Positions 27,457-37,107 of a DNA stretch of 64,000 nt are shown piece after piece (within the stretch, counting starts at the first letter, position 1; the number at the start of each line of letters is the position of its first letter). A program made the translations under genes and the position numbers. A model generated the notes under the pieces. It saw only the letters and a program-made list of their open reading frames with translations. It made no database searches and was not told where the DNA came from. The stretch is from the NCBI RefSeq assembly GCF_030815125.1, contig NZ_JAUSWH010000001.1, forward strand, positions 310,001-374,000. The letters run 5' to 3'. The stretch is from Allorhizobium paknamense (GTDB lineage Bacteria; Pseudomonadota; Alphaproteobacteria; Rhizobiales; Rhizobiaceae).

Positions 27457-28764
27457 CTATTCGTAGCGGAGAGCCTGCACAGGATCGAGCCTTGCGGCCC
27501 GCCATGCAGGAAAGATCGTCGCCAGGAAGGACAGGGTCAACGACATGAGGATGACCGAAATCGTCTCACCCCAGCTCATATCCGCGGGCAGTTTGCTGAG
27601 GAAATAGAGCTGCGGATCGAACAGCACCGTTCCCGACACCCAGGAGAAGAAGCTGCGGATCGATTCGATATTGAGACAGACGATGACGCCCAGCAGCACA
27701 CCGGCCAATGTACCCGCAATACCGATTGCCGCCCCAGTCATGAAGAAAATGCGCAGGATCGATCCGGAACTCGCACCCATCGTCTTCAGAATGGCGATGT
27801 CGCTGCCCTTGTCCTTCACCAGCATGATCAGGCCGGAGATGATGTTCAAAGCCGCGACGAGCACGATCAGCGTCAGGATCATGAACATTACATTGCGTTC
27901 CACCTGCAGCGCCGAGAAGAAGGTCTGGTTACGCTGCCGCCAGTCGCTGATGAAGATTTGCCGTCCGGCAGCCTCTTCCACCTTCGGGCGCAGCGCATCG
28001 ATGTCATCCGGATTGGAAACGAAAAGCTCGATGGATTGCACCAGACCTTCGGCATTGAAATAAAGCTGCGCTTCTTCCAGCGGCATGTAGATGATTGACG
28101 CATCATATTCCGACATGCCGATCTCGAACGTCCCGGACACCTTGTAGGACTTCACCCGCGGATTGACCCCCATCGGCGTCACATCTCCCTCGGGAGAAAC
28201 CAGGGTGATGGTATCACCTGCCTGCAGGCCCAGATCATTGGCCATGCGGCTGCCGATCAGCACGCCCTGCCCGGAGGTGAAGCCGACCATGTCGCCGGTC
28301 TTGATATTGCCGGAGACTTCCTTGAGCTTCATGAGGTCATCGGCCCGCACGCCGCGCACCAGAGCGCCAGTGCCTGCACCGCCTTTGCCGGAAGCAAGCG
28401 TCTGCCCCTCCACCAGCGGCAGCGCCATGGTCACACCCGGCACTGCGGCGAGTTTCTTGGCAAGCTCCGGATAATCGTCGAAAGGCTTGTCCACCGGCTG
28501 GACGATCATATGACCATTGATGCCGAGGATTCGAGAAATGAGTTCCGTGCGAAAACCGTTCATCACCGCCATGACGATGATGAGCGTGGCAACCCCCAAC
28601 ATGATGCCGACGAAGGAAAAACCGGCAATGACGGAAATCACCGCTTCCTTGCGCCGCGCGCGCAGATAACGCCATGCCACCATGCGCTCGAAAGCGCTGA
28701 AGGGTTTCGCGGATGCCAGGCTTGTGTGCTCCATGGCAGCGGCGCTTGCGGTTTCGCTACTCAC
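27457..28764 (-). CDS. lolC: Lipoprotein-releasing system permease LolC/E
   Basis: A 435-residue permease of the FtsX/LolC family. One N-terminal helix (ISVIAGFSFVGIMLGVATL) is followed by a large periplasmic domain and three C-terminal helices, and the FtsX-like motif TMGASSGSILRIF is present. The GTG start (28764) is chosen because AGGAG lies 6 bases before it; a TTG five codons upstream is less likely. Alphaproteobacteria usually have this single permease gene, which would act as a homodimer with LolD. It starts 20 bases after proS. Confidence 0.94.
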   Translation of the reverse strand: MSSETASAAAMEHTSLASAKPFSAFERMVAWRYLRARRKEAVISVIAGFSFVGIMLGVATLIIVMAVMNGFRTELISRILGINGHMIVQPVDKPFDDYPELAKKLAAVPGVTMALPLVEGQTLASGKGGAGTGALVRGVRADDLMKLKEVSGNIKTGDMVGFTSGQGVLIGSRMANDLGLQAGDTITLVSPEGDVTPMGVNPRVKSYKVSGTFEIGMSEYDASIIYMPLEEAQLYFNAEGLVQSIELFVSNPDDIDALRPKVEEAAGRQIFISDWRQRNQTFFSALQVERNVMFMILTLIVLVAALNIISGLIMLVKDKGSDIAILKTMGASSGSILRIFFMTGAAIGIAGTLAGVLLGVIVCLNIESIRSFFSWVSGTVLFDPQLYFLSKLPADMSWGETISVILMSLTLSFLATIFPAWRAARLDPVQALRYE

Positions 28765-28784
28765 TCTCGTCTCCTGCAAGGATA

Positions 28785-30107
28785 TCAGCCTGCCAGGCGA
28801 TTGATGGCGGCTTCGATCGTCATGGTTTCGCGCTCGCCGGTCTTGCGGTTTTTCAGCTCGACCTCGCCATTTGCGACGCCACGCGGACCGACAATCACCT
28901 GCACCGGCACCCCGATGAGATCGGCGGTGGCGAACTTCGTTCCCGCGCGGTCATCGGTGTCATCCAGCAGAACATCCTTGCCAGCCTTGGCCAGCGCTGC
29001 ATAGAGCGTCTCGCTCGCTGCATCGCATGCCTCGTCTCCGGCCTTCATGTTGATGACCACGACATCGAAGGGAGCGACCGATTCCGGCCAGATGATGCCG
29101 TTCTCGTCATGGGAGGCTTCGATGATGGCCGGAACAAGGCGGGTCGGTCCGATACCATAGGATCCCATGTGGACAAGATGTTCCTTGCCATCCGGACCCT
29201 GCACCTTGGCACCCATGGGCTCGGAATATTTGGTGCCGAAATAGAAGATGTGACCGACTTCGATGCCGCGGGCGCTGATGCGCTCACCTTCGGGCATCGC
29301 GTCATAAACCGCCTCGTCATGCATTTCCGAGGTCGCCGCGTAATCCTTCGTCCAGTCTTCAAAAATAGCCTGCAGACCGGCAACATCGTCGAAATCGGTA
29401 TCTTCGCCGGGAATGGAGCGATCGAGGAAGCTCTTGTGGCAGAACACTTCCGATTCACCCGTATCGGCCAGAATGATGAATTCGTGGCTGTGATTGCCGC
29501 CAATCGGGCCGGTATCGGCACGCATGGGAATGGCGCGCAGGCCAAGCCGGTTGAACGTGCGCAGATAAGCCGCAAACATCTTGTTGTAGGAGTGGACGGC
29601 GCCTTCCTTGGTCAGGTCGAAGGAATAGGCGTCCTTCATCAGAAATTCGCGCGAGCGCATCGTTCCGAAGCGCGGACGGATCTCATCACGGAACTTCAAT
29701 TGGATGTGATAGAGGTTCAGCGGCAGGTTCTTGTAGGACTTGACGTAGGAGCGGAAGATGTCGGTGACCATCTCCTCATTCGTCGGGCCATAGAGCATGG
29801 GCCGGTCCTGACGGTCCTTGATCCGCAGCATTTCCTTGCCATAGGCGTCGTAACGCCCGCTTTCCTGCCAGAGTTCCGCCGATTGAAGCGTCGGCATCAG
29901 AAGTTCAATGGCGCCGGCCCGGTTCTGCTCCTCGCGAATGATGGCATTCACCTTGTCCAGCACGCGCTTTCCCAGCGGCAGCCAGGAATAAATGCCCTGT
30001 GACTGCTGGCGGATCATGCCGGTGCGCAGCATCAGCCGGTGCGAGACGATCTCCGCTTCCTTGGGGTTTTCCTTGAGAATGGGCATAAAGTAGCGAGACA
30101 GGCGCAT
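28785..30107 (-). CDS. proS: Prolyl-tRNA synthetase (short alphaproteobacterial type)
   Basis: A 440-residue class II aminoacyl-tRNA synthetase that charges tRNA-Pro. Motif 2 ([10 protein letters not shown]), motif 3 ([14 protein letters not shown]) and the C-terminal anticodon-binding domain (from about 340) are visible. The inserted editing domain of the 570-residue E. coli enzyme is missing, which is normal for this short type. The ATG at 30107 gives [15 protein letters not shown], the family start. It leads the proS-lolC-lolD run. Confidence 0.96.
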   Translation of the reverse strand: MRLSRYFMPILKENPKEAEIVSHRLMLRTGMIRQQSQGIYSWLPLGKRVLDKVNAIIREEQNRAGAIELLMPTLQSAELWQESGRYDAYGKEMLRIKDRQDRPMLYGPTNEEMVTDIFRSYVKSYKNLPLNLYHIQLKFRDEIRPRFGTMRSREFLMKDAYSFDLTKEGAVHSYNKMFAAYLRTFNRLGLRAIPMRADTGPIGGNHSHEFIILADTGESEVFCHKSFLDRSIPGEDTDFDDVAGLQAIFEDWTKDYAATSEMHDEAVYDAMPEGERISARGIEVGHIFYFGTKYSEPMGAKVQGPDGKEHLVHMGSYGIGPTRLVPAIIEASHDENGIIWPESVAPFDVVVINMKAGDEACDAASETLYAALAKAGKDVLLDDTDDRAGTKFATADLIGVPVQVIVGPRGVANGEVELKNRKTGERETMTIEAAINRLAG

Positions 30108-30178
30108 ACTGGTTTCCGTATCCTTGGCTGCCCGCAAAACAGCGGAATCAGCCCTTCAATGTTGTTCGGTGAAGCCTT

Positions 30179-30282
30179 CTACAGCATCGCAGGCGAAACT
30201 GGAAACGACCCGATGCTGAAGCGTGTCGTTTCACACCGGCTTTCGTCGAAAACCGGTCGCTGCTCTTCGTTGCGATGCTATA
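30179..30282. repeat. Large inverted-repeat element
   Basis: The outer arms CTACAGCATCGCA and TGCGATGCTATA pair across about 104 bases; an inner hairpin lies at ACCGG...CCGGT. It has the same mosaic palindrome style as the other intergenic repeats, but no second copy was found here. Confidence 0.6.
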
Positions 30283-30462
30283 ACGGGTTCTGCAGGCGAA
30301 GAAAACCCGCGCGAATGGGTAGCCCAGAGACTGAAGACGTGCATTCGCAAAGCAGTGTGAGCATTTGCCCGCACGACAACCATGTCAAAAACTTGACAGC
30401 CTCCTATCTTTTTTCGCTCAGGGATTTTTTTTCACAGCCTGTCGCAATTTTGCAAAAAATTG

Positions 30463-30491
30463 GATGACAAGGTGGATTTCTTGAGCTAATT
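30463..30491 (+). promoter_or_regulatory. Promoter proposed for the small RNA
   Basis: GATGAC (30463-30468), 17 bases, CTAATT (30486-30491). Both boxes match four of six bases of the rhizobial CTTGAC-N17-CTATAT form. The spacing places the start near 30498. Confidence 0.45.
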
Positions 30492-30497
30492 TACGCT

Positions 30498-30645
30498 CAC
30501 AAAAGAGGCAGAAAGCTTAAATTTCTGCCGGTTCGCGGTAAAGTCTTGGGAGGATCAGATCTTAGGCGCGCTCGTTCGCTGCCCCAGCAATGGTGAAAGA
30601 TCACGCGATGCTTGAGAACAAGGTCTTCGGACCTTGTTTTTTTTT
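30498..30645 (+). ncRNA. Small RNA, probable alpha-r9 (Smr9C-like)
   Basis: About 148 bases, beginning after the proposed promoter and ending at a strong intrinsic terminator (ACAAGGTC-TTCG-GACCTTGT plus nine T, 30618-30645). A 5' hairpin GGCAGAAA/TTTCTGCC (30508-30530) is visible and no reading frame is present. The Sinorhizobium alpha-r9 RNA (Smr9C), as I remember it, is about 149 bases and lies beside proS, which agrees in place and size. Identity is inferred from context, promoter and terminator, not from a covariance search. The target is unknown. Confidence 0.68.
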
Positions 30646-30729
30646 GGCCTTCTGCCGAAATAGCCTGATGCTCAAATGCACTCAGGGCCTTTACAGGAAC
30701 ATCGGCTTTCCCTTTTCTTGGGACAGTCT

Positions 30730-30999
30730 CTAACGAATATCCGGCATGATGTGCGGCACATCCTCAAAGCTGAAGCCGTAATAGCTTGAGGCAATATTCC
30801 AGCCGAAGAAAATCACCAGCGAAACCAGCGTATTGATGGCCATCACGCGGAAGAAGCGAAACTTGGCCGGTGCACTGCCGATGGTGCCGGGCACCAGTTC
30901 CTGGGCATCATCCTGCGTCCGCACGCCGAAAGGCAGAACGGCAAAAAGGCATACCCACCACAGAATGAAATAGATGGCGCCTCCCGTAACCCAGGACAT
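30730..30999 (-). CDS. DUF1467 family membrane protein
   Basis: An 89-residue protein with two membrane helices (about 5-26 and 52-70) separated by a short loop beginning PFGVRTQDD, which is diagnostic for DUF1467. Its function is unknown. It is frequent in alphaproteobacteria next to mce and proS, as here. The ATG is preceded by GGAGGAGAATC, an excellent ribosome site. Confidence 0.88.
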   Translation of the reverse strand: MSWVTGGAIYFILWWVCLFAVLPFGVRTQDDAQELVPGTIGSAPAKFRFFRVMAINTLVSLVIFFGWNIASSYYGFSFEDVPHIMPDIR

Positions 31000-31234
31000 G
31001 ATTCTCCTCCTCTACGATCCATTTCCTGTTTAAAGCATGCCGATCAAAAGCATGTAGCGTTTTTTGTGTCAGGAAATTCACAAAACGGAAAAACGGGTCC
31101 GATGCGCGGGTACTGTCAAACCTGCCAAAGCACGTTGCGGCTTACCAGCCTCATGCAACGTGCTTGACGTTCTTGTTTTAACGCATGTCGTTATCGCAAA
31201 CCGCTGCACACTTTTGCGCAATGGGCTTCAAGCC
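31000..31234. other. Intergenic region with inverted repeats
   Basis: No gene is seen. It contains an 11-base perfect inverted repeat (AAGCACGTTGC/GCAACGTGCTT, 31128-31165) about 70 bases past the end of mce, which may be its terminator although no T run follows, and a repeat-like segment TTTTAACGCATGTCG to TTTTGCGCA (31177-31219) of a type I associate with rhizobial intergenic repeats. Confidence 0.5.
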
Positions 31235-31639
31235 TCAAACCTGTTCAAGCTCGATCAGCGTGCCGCAAAAATCTTTCGGATGTAAGAACAGCACTGGCTT
31301 GCCATGGGCGCCGATTTTCGGTTCACCATCGCCGAGGACACGCGCACCAGTAGCACGCAGCCTGTCTCGCACCGCAAGAATATCGTCCACTTCATAACAG
31401 ATATGATGCATGCCGCCCGCTGGAGTCTTCTCCAGGAAAGCCCGAATGGGCGATGCCTCGCCCAAAGGCTCCAGCAGTTCCACCTTGGTATTGGCAAGCT
31501 CCACAAAGACCACCGTCACGCCGTGATCGGGCAATTGCAAAGGTACCGACACCTCAGCGCCCAAAACATCCCGATAGGTCTTCACCGCAGGCTCGAGATC
31601 CGACACGGCGATGGCAATATGGTTGATGCGGCCAAGCAT
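31235..31639 (-). CDS. mce: Methylmalonyl-CoA epimerase
   Basis: A 134-residue glyoxalase-fold metalloenzyme interconverting the R and S forms of methylmalonyl-CoA on the route from propionyl-CoA to succinyl-CoA. The metal-site segments INHIAIAV, GGMHHICYEV and a C-terminal LIELEQV glutamate fit the family, and so does the length. The ATG at 31639 is preceded by AAAGGGAGAG. It follows the RNase J gene, a common rhizobial order. Confidence 0.92.
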   Translation of the reverse strand: MLGRINHIAIAVSDLEPAVKTYRDVLGAEVSVPLQLPDHGVTVVFVELANTKVELLEPLGEASPIRAFLEKTPAGGMHHICYEVDDILAVRDRLRATGARVLGDGEPKIGAHGKPVLFLHPKDFCGTLIELEQV

Positions 31640-31689
31640 GAACTCTCTCCCTTTTGGCCGAGATAAGCAGCCCAAGACCGCGTCCGCAA

Positions 31690-33357
31690 TCAGACCTTGG
31701 TTACAAAAACCGTCACGACCGGTTTTTTGCCCCAGCATTCATTGGCCGTAGAGCGCACGGCTCTGCGAATGCTTTCACGCAATGCGCCCAGATCCTTGCG
31801 CCGGGCACGCGGAATGCTCTCCACGGCGCCGAGCACGGCATCATAGAGAATGTCTTCCATGTCATCCCCTTCGGCATCCTCCTGCGGCAAGCCGACGGGA
31901 ACCACTTCAGGATCGCCGCGGAAATCATAGCGCTCATCCAGCAGGACATGGACCGAGACATGGCCAACGAAGGAGAGCTTGCGGCGGTCGCCAATGCCCA
32001 TTTCCTCGAAATCACCGATCAGCTTGCCGTCCTTGAACAGACGCCCGTGCGGTGCTTCGTCGATGACTTCCGCCTTGCCCGGCGCAAGCCGCAAGACCTC
32101 GCCATTGCGCACACGCGGCACCTGACCAATGCCAGCCTCCAGCGCCAACTGCTGCTGCGCCATCAAATGCGCCGCCTCGCCATGCACGGGCACAAGAATC
32201 TGTGGCCGTGTCCATTCATACATCTGCAGCAATTCGCGGCGGCGCGGGTGGCCCGACACATGCACGAGCGCATCGCTGTCCGTCACGATCTTGACGCCCT
32301 GTTCGATCAGGCCGTTCTTGATGTCGTTGATCGCCTTTTCGTTGCCGGGAATGGTACGCGAGGAAAACACCACCGTGTCGCCCTTGGCGAGCGCCACATT
32401 GCGCATTTCATCGCGGGAAAGCTTGGCGAGCGCTGCGCGGTTTTCACCCTGGCTGCCCGTCAGGATCACCACGATCTTGTCGCGCGGGATATAGCCATAT
32501 TCATCCTCGGCGATAAAGGGCCTGATCCCGTCCATCAGGCCAATATCGTCAGCCACGGTCACGACGCGCTTCAGCGAACTGCCGAGCAGCAGCACCTCAC
32601 GGCCAGCCGCCTCCGCGGCTTGCGCAATAGAACGAATCCGGCCGACATTGGAGGAGAAGGTGGTGATGGCCACCCTGCCCTCGGCGCTCTCAATGATTTT
32701 CTGCAGTCCTTCAGACACTTCCTGCTCGGACGGGGAAATTCCCTCCCGCATGGCATTGGTGCTGTCGCACATCACCGCAAGTACACCTTCATCACCCAGC
32801 GTGCGGAAGGCATTTTCATCGGTCAGCGGCCCCAGTGAGGGATCGAGATCGATCTTCCAATCCCCCGTATGCACGACATTGCCGAGCGGCGTGCGGATCA
32901 CCAGCGACATCGGTTCGGGAATAGAATGGTTGACGCCAATGGCCTCGACCACGAAAGGGCCGAGATGAAGCTTGTCACCAGGCTTGAACGGCGTCACCGG
33001 GATTTCCACCCGCGAGCCCTCGTAATCCCGCTTCGCTTCCAGCATCCCGGCGGTGAAGGCCGATGCATAGACCGGGACGTTCAGCCCCCTCCACAGATCG
33101 TTCAAGCCGCCATAATGGTCCTCATGGGCATGGGTGATGATGATGCCCTTGAGGTTCTTGCGCTCGGAGAGGACATAGCGAATATCCGGCAGCACCAGAT
33201 CGACCCCCGGAAGATCGGGGCCTGGAAAGGTGACGCCACAGTCGACCATGATCCATTCGCGGTGTTTTGGCGTGCCATAGCCATAAAGCGCGAGATTCAT
33301 GCCAATCTCGCCAACGCCGCCAAGCGGCAGAAACACCAGTTCGTTTTTATCTGTCAT
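31690..33357 (-). CDS. rnj: Ribonuclease J
   Basis: A 555-residue metallo-beta-lactamase/beta-CASP ribonuclease combining endonuclease and 5'-3' exonuclease activity in RNA maturation. The zinc motif is HAHEDH (76-81), with GDWKID, the beta-CASP region (SSNVGRIRSI, LTGSQGE) and VHVSGHPRR following. The start overlaps the stop of birA by 4 bases, showing tight coupling. In alphaproteobacteria RNase J coexists with RNase E. Confidence 0.94.
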   Translation of the reverse strand: MTDKNELVFLPLGGVGEIGMNLALYGYGTPKHREWIMVDCGVTFPGPDLPGVDLVLPDIRYVLSERKNLKGIIITHAHEDHYGGLNDLWRGLNVPVYASAFTAGMLEAKRDYEGSRVEIPVTPFKPGDKLHLGPFVVEAIGVNHSIPEPMSLVIRTPLGNVVHTGDWKIDLDPSLGPLTDENAFRTLGDEGVLAVMCDSTNAMREGISPSEQEVSEGLQKIIESAEGRVAITTFSSNVGRIRSIAQAAEAAGREVLLLGSSLKRVVTVADDIGLMDGIRPFIAEDEYGYIPRDKIVVILTGSQGENRAALAKLSRDEMRNVALAKGDTVVFSSRTIPGNEKAINDIKNGLIEQGVKIVTDSDALVHVSGHPRRRELLQMYEWTRPQILVPVHGEAAHLMAQQQLALEAGIGQVPRVRNGEVLRLAPGKAEVIDEAPHGRLFKDGKLIGDFEEMGIGDRRKLSFVGHVSVHVLLDERYDFRGDPEVVPVGLPQEDAEGDDMEDILYDAVLGAVESIPRARRKDLGALRESIRRAVRSTANECWGKKPVVTVFVTKV

Positions 33358-34142
33358 ATTGCTTTTGGCCCATTCGGCTCGAAGAAAACATCGCCCGCCG
33401 CAACCGGCATGATACCCTGCGATCCCCTATCGAGCAGCAGCATTCCATGATCGTCGATTCCCGAAAAGATCCCGGAGATCGATTGATCAGGCAAATTCAC
33501 GGTGATTTTCTCACCAATTCCGCAGGCGATCGATCGCCAACGGTGCGTCACCTCCGCAACGCCTCTGCCTTCATCCCACAACGCCAGAATATCCGCCATA
33601 GATCCGAAGAGATGAGCAAACAATTCCTCCGGCGATACCGAAGCACCATGATCGGCCAGCGATGTCGTGGCATAGGGCGTTTGATCGGGCTTGGCGGCGA
33701 TATTGATGCCAATGCCAATCACCAACGCATGCTGGCCAAACGGCATGATTTCAGCTTCCAGCAAAATGCCGCAGGTCTTGGCGCGCCCGATCAGCACATC
33801 ATTCGGCCACTTCACTTCCAGCGGCGGAGCATCGGCAGGCAGCACAGCGCGAACCGCCTGATGAACGGCAATCGCCACCGCAAGCGGCAGCGAGGACATG
33901 CGCTCCAGCGGCGCCGGATTGATCAGAAGCAGCGAGGCATACAAATTTCCAGGATTGGACACCCAGGGACGCCCACGCCGTCCCTTGCCGCCTGTCTGCT
34001 CGCGGGCGGTGATCCACAAATGCCCGGCATCGCCACCGCGCGCGCGCGCCAGACATTCCAGATTGGTGGATTGCACCACATCCAAAGCATCATGCCGGAA
34101 GGCGTCAAGCGCCTTCCGGCTATCACGGAAAACGCCGCTCAA
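33354..34142 (-). CDS. birA: Biotin--[acetyl-CoA-carboxylase] ligase BirA
   Basis: A 262-residue biotin protein ligase that attaches biotin to carrier proteins via biotinyl-AMP. The motifs [28 protein letters not shown] and GIGINI are present. There is no N-terminal helix-turn-helix, so it is the non-repressor type. The TTG start at 34142 overlaps the nuoN stop (TTGA), and no other start codon fits the family's N terminus. It could biotinylate the carrier at 57297-57539 among others. Confidence 0.92.
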   Translation of the reverse strand: MSGVFRDSRKALDAFRHDALDVVQSTNLECLARARGGDAGHLWITAREQTGGKGRRGRPWVSNPGNLYASLLLINPAPLERMSSLPLAVAIAVHQAVRAVLPADAPPLEVKWPNDVLIGRAKTCGILLEAEIMPFGQHALVIGIGINIAAKPDQTPYATTSLADHGASVSPEELFAHLFGSMADILALWDEGRGVAEVTHRWRSIACGIGEKITVNLPDQSISGIFSGIDDHGMLLLDRGSQGIMPVAAGDVFFEPNGPKAI

Positions 34143-35578
34143 CGGAACAGTGTCGCAGCGGCAGCCGAAGCAGCGGTTCCGACCGGACCACCGATCAGCA
34201 CATAGGCGATGACGAACAGACCGGACAGGCCGAAGACCGCCCGGAGCGTAGCCGAGGTGCGGGCAAACTGCACTTTGGACTCATCGAACCACATGACCTT
34301 GACGACTCGCAGATAGTAGTAGGCACCGATAACAGAGGCCAGAACACCGATCACGGCAAGGGCGTACAGCTTGGCTTCGATGGCTGCCAGGAAGACGAAA
34401 TACTTCCCGAAGAACCCGGCCAGCGGCGGGATGCCGGCCAGCGAGAACATCAGAGCCGTCAGCACGAAAGCCATGAACGGATTGGTCTGGGAAAGACCAG
34501 CCAGATCGTCCACCGTTTCCAGCGTTTCACCTTCAGCGGTCCGCATCGACAGGATGCAGGCAAAGCTGCCGAGGTTCATCACCAGGTAGATCGCCATGTA
34601 GATCAGCAGGCCCTCGATACCCGTCTGGGACCCGGCGGCCAGCCCCACCAGCGCATAGCCCATGTGGCCAATCGAAGAATAGGCCATCAGGCGCTTGATA
34701 TTGCGCTGACCGATGGCAGCAACTGAGCCCAGAACCATGGAGGCAATCGCAATGAACACGACGATCTGCTGCCACTGGCCATGCACCGGCTGGAAGGCCT
34801 CGATGACGATCCGCACCGTGATCGCCATGGCGCCAACCTTGGGAGCAGCCGCCAGAAAGGCCGTTACCGGGGTCGGCGCACCTTCGTAAACATCCGGCGT
34901 CCACATGTGGAAGGGAACGGCGGAAATCTTGAAGGCGAGACCGGCAAGCACGAAGACCAGACCGAAGATCAGGCCAAGGTTCACATGCTCGGCGCTAAGA
35001 ACCGAAGCAATCTTGCCGAACTCGACATTGCCCGTAAAGCCATAGACCAGGGACATGCCGTAGAGCAGCATGCCCGAAGACAGAGCGCCCAGCACGAAAT
35101 ATTTCAGACCGGCCTCAGTCGACCGCAGGCTGTCACGATTGATGGCAGCCACGACGTAAAGCGCCAGCGATTGCAGTTCGAGCGCCAGATAGAGCGAAAT
35201 CAGGCTGTTGGCGGAGATCATCAGCAGAATGCCGAGGGTCGCCAGCACCACAAGCACCGGGAACTCGAACTTGTCGAGATTGTTGGCCTTGGCCAGTCCC
35301 GATGCCATCAGCAGCGTCACGATCGAGCCGAGCAGCGCCAGCACCTTCATGAAATGCGCATAACCATCGGCGATATAGGCGCCGCCGAAGGCCAGCCCCT
35401 CTGCCGGCGAGAGCAGGATGACGAGAGCTGCCACCAGCATGAGGATCACCGCCAGCGCCGAGACGAGAGCCGCCCGCGCCGTGAAGACCCCGATCATCAG
35501 CAGGGCCAGCGCGCCAACCGCCAGGATCAACTCCGGCGTGACGATATGCAGGCTTGCAAGGAGAGTTTCAGCAGTCAT
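34139..35578 (-). CDS. nuoN: NADH-quinone oxidoreductase subunit N
   Basis: A 479-residue antiporter-like membrane subunit of complex I with about fourteen helices; it belongs to the proton-pumping arm. [11 protein letters not shown], the Lys-bearing [13 protein letters not shown] and [12 protein letters not shown] segments are the conserved proton-path regions. It is the last nuo gene, 17 bases after nuoM, and is coupled to birA. Confidence 0.96.
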   Translation of the reverse strand: MTAETLLASLHIVTPELILAVGALALLMIGVFTARAALVSALAVILMLVAALVILLSPAEGLAFGGAYIADGYAHFMKVLALLGSIVTLLMASGLAKANNLDKFEFPVLVVLATLGILLMISANSLISLYLALELQSLALYVVAAINRDSLRSTEAGLKYFVLGALSSGMLLYGMSLVYGFTGNVEFGKIASVLSAEHVNLGLIFGLVFVLAGLAFKISAVPFHMWTPDVYEGAPTPVTAFLAAAPKVGAMAITVRIVIEAFQPVHGQWQQIVVFIAIASMVLGSVAAIGQRNIKRLMAYSSIGHMGYALVGLAAGSQTGIEGLLIYMAIYLVMNLGSFACILSMRTAEGETLETVDDLAGLSQTNPFMAFVLTALMFSLAGIPPLAGFFGKYFVFLAAIEAKLYALAVIGVLASVIGAYYYLRVVKVMWFDESKVQFARTSATLRAVFGLSGLFVIAYVLIGGPVGTAASAAAATLFR

Positions 35579-35595
35579 GTCGAGGGGTCCTGTCG

Positions 35596-37107
35596 TCAGT
35601 TCGCAAGAAGCGCAACATTCTGCGCAGCCTGCAATGCGGCGGAATAGTTATTGAGAAGCATGTTCACGGACGCGGTGGTCGCATCGAAGATCGGAGCCGG
35701 ATAGACACCGAACAGGATGGTCAGCGCGATCAGCGGATAAAGCGTCAGCTTTTCGCGGACGGAGAGATCCAGAAGCCCCTTCAGCGCATCCTTCTCCAGC
35801 GCGCCGAAGATGACCCGGCGATAGAGCCAGAGCGCGTAGGCAGCCGAGAGGATCACGCCAGTGGCCGCAAACAGCGCCACCCAGGTATTGGCGCGGAAGA
35901 CACCAATCAGCGTCAGGAATTCACCGATAAAGCCCGAAGTTCCCGGCAGGCCGACATTGGCCATGGTGAACACCATGAAGGCCAGCGCATATTTCGGCAT
36001 GTTGTTGACCAGACCGCCGTAGGCCGCGATTTCGCGGGTATGCATGCGGTCATAGATGACACCGACGCAGAGGAAGAGCGCACCGGATACGAATCCGTGG
36101 CTGATCATCTGGAAGAGCGCACCCTGCAGACCCTGATGGTTTGCAGCAAAGATGCCCATGGTGACATAGCCCATATGCGCCACCGAGGAATAGGCGATCA
36201 GCTTCTTCATGTCTTCCTGCATCAGCGCCACCAGCGAGGTGTAGATGATAGCGATGACGGAAAGCGCGAAGACAAAGGGCGCAAAATAATCCGAGGCCAC
36301 CGGGAACATGGCCAGCGAGAAGCGGATGAAACCGTATCCGCCAAGCTTCAGCATGATACCCGCCAGAATGACGGACCCTGCCGTGGGCGCCTGAACGTGG
36401 GCATCGGGCAGCCAGGTATGCACCGGCCACATCGGCATCTTCACGGCGAAGGAGGCAAAGAAGGCCAGCCATAGCACGATCTGCAGATGGACCGGGAACG
36501 TGTGCGCCAGCAGCTTCGTGATGTCGGTCGTGCCTGCATCCCAATACATCGCCATGATGGCCAGCATCATCAGCACGGAGCCAAGCAGCGTGTAGAGGAA
36601 GAACTTGTAGGACGCGTAAACGCGATCCTTGCCGCCCCAGACGCCGATGATGATGAACATCGGAATGAGGCCCGCTTCGAAGAACACGTAGAAGAGAACG
36701 ATGTCGAGCGAAACGAACACGCCGACCATCATCACTTCCAGGATGAGGAAGGCGATCATGTATTCCTTGATGCGCTTCTCAACCGATTCCCAGCTCGCCA
36801 GCACGCAGAAGGGCATGAGGAAAGCCGTCAGAACCACGAAGAGCATCGAGATGCCGTCAACGCCCAGATGGTAAGCGATGCCTGTATTCAGCCACTCGTG
36901 ATACTCCACCATCTGGAAGCCCGGATTGGAATTATCGAAACCAATCCAGACGAACAGAGAGACGATGAATGTCGCAACCGTTGTGAGCAGCGAAATGGTG
37001 AGCACATTACGGCGGCCGGACTGGGTGTCGTCGCGCATGAACAGCAGCAGCGCGACGCCCACCAGCGGCAGGAAGGTGACCGTTGAAAGAATGGGCCAAT
37101 CGGTCAT
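35596..37107 (-). CDS. nuoM: NADH-quinone oxidoreductase subunit M
   Basis: A 503-residue antiporter-like subunit of complex I with about fourteen helices. [17 protein letters not shown] and [12 protein letters not shown] are the family signatures, and a glutamate in the FEAGLIPMF segment is the conserved pump residue. The ATG overlaps the nuoL stop in the form TGATG. Confidence 0.97.
   Translation of the reverse strand: MTDWPILSTVTFLPLVGVALLLFMRDDTQSGRRNVLTISLLTTVATFIVSLFVWIGFDNSNPGFQMVEYHEWLNTGIAYHLGVDGISMLFVVLTAFLMPFCVLASWESVEKRIKEYMIAFLILEVMMVGVFVSLDIVLFYVFFEAGLIPMFIIIGVWGGKDRVYASYKFFLYTLLGSVLMMLAIMAMYWDAGTTDITKLLAHTFPVHLQIVLWLAFFASFAVKMPMWPVHTWLPDAHVQAPTAGSVILAGIMLKLGGYGFIRFSLAMFPVASDYFAPFVFALSVIAIIYTSLVALMQEDMKKLIAYSSVAHMGYVTMGIFAANHQGLQGALFQMISHGFVSGALFLCVGVIYDRMHTREIAAYGGLVNNMPKYALAFMVFTMANVGLPGTSGFIGEFLTLIGVFRANTWVALFAATGVILSAAYALWLYRRVIFGALEKDALKGLLDLSVREKLTLYPLIALTILFGVYPAPIFDATTASVNMLLNNYSAALQAAQNVALLAN

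Larger units (their letters stand above)
30108..30497. other. Intergenic region upstream of proS and of the small RNA
   Basis: No gene is seen. The region holds a palindromic repeat (30179-30282) and an AT-rich part (30400-30497) with the proposed promoter of the small RNA downstream. Confidence 0.55.
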
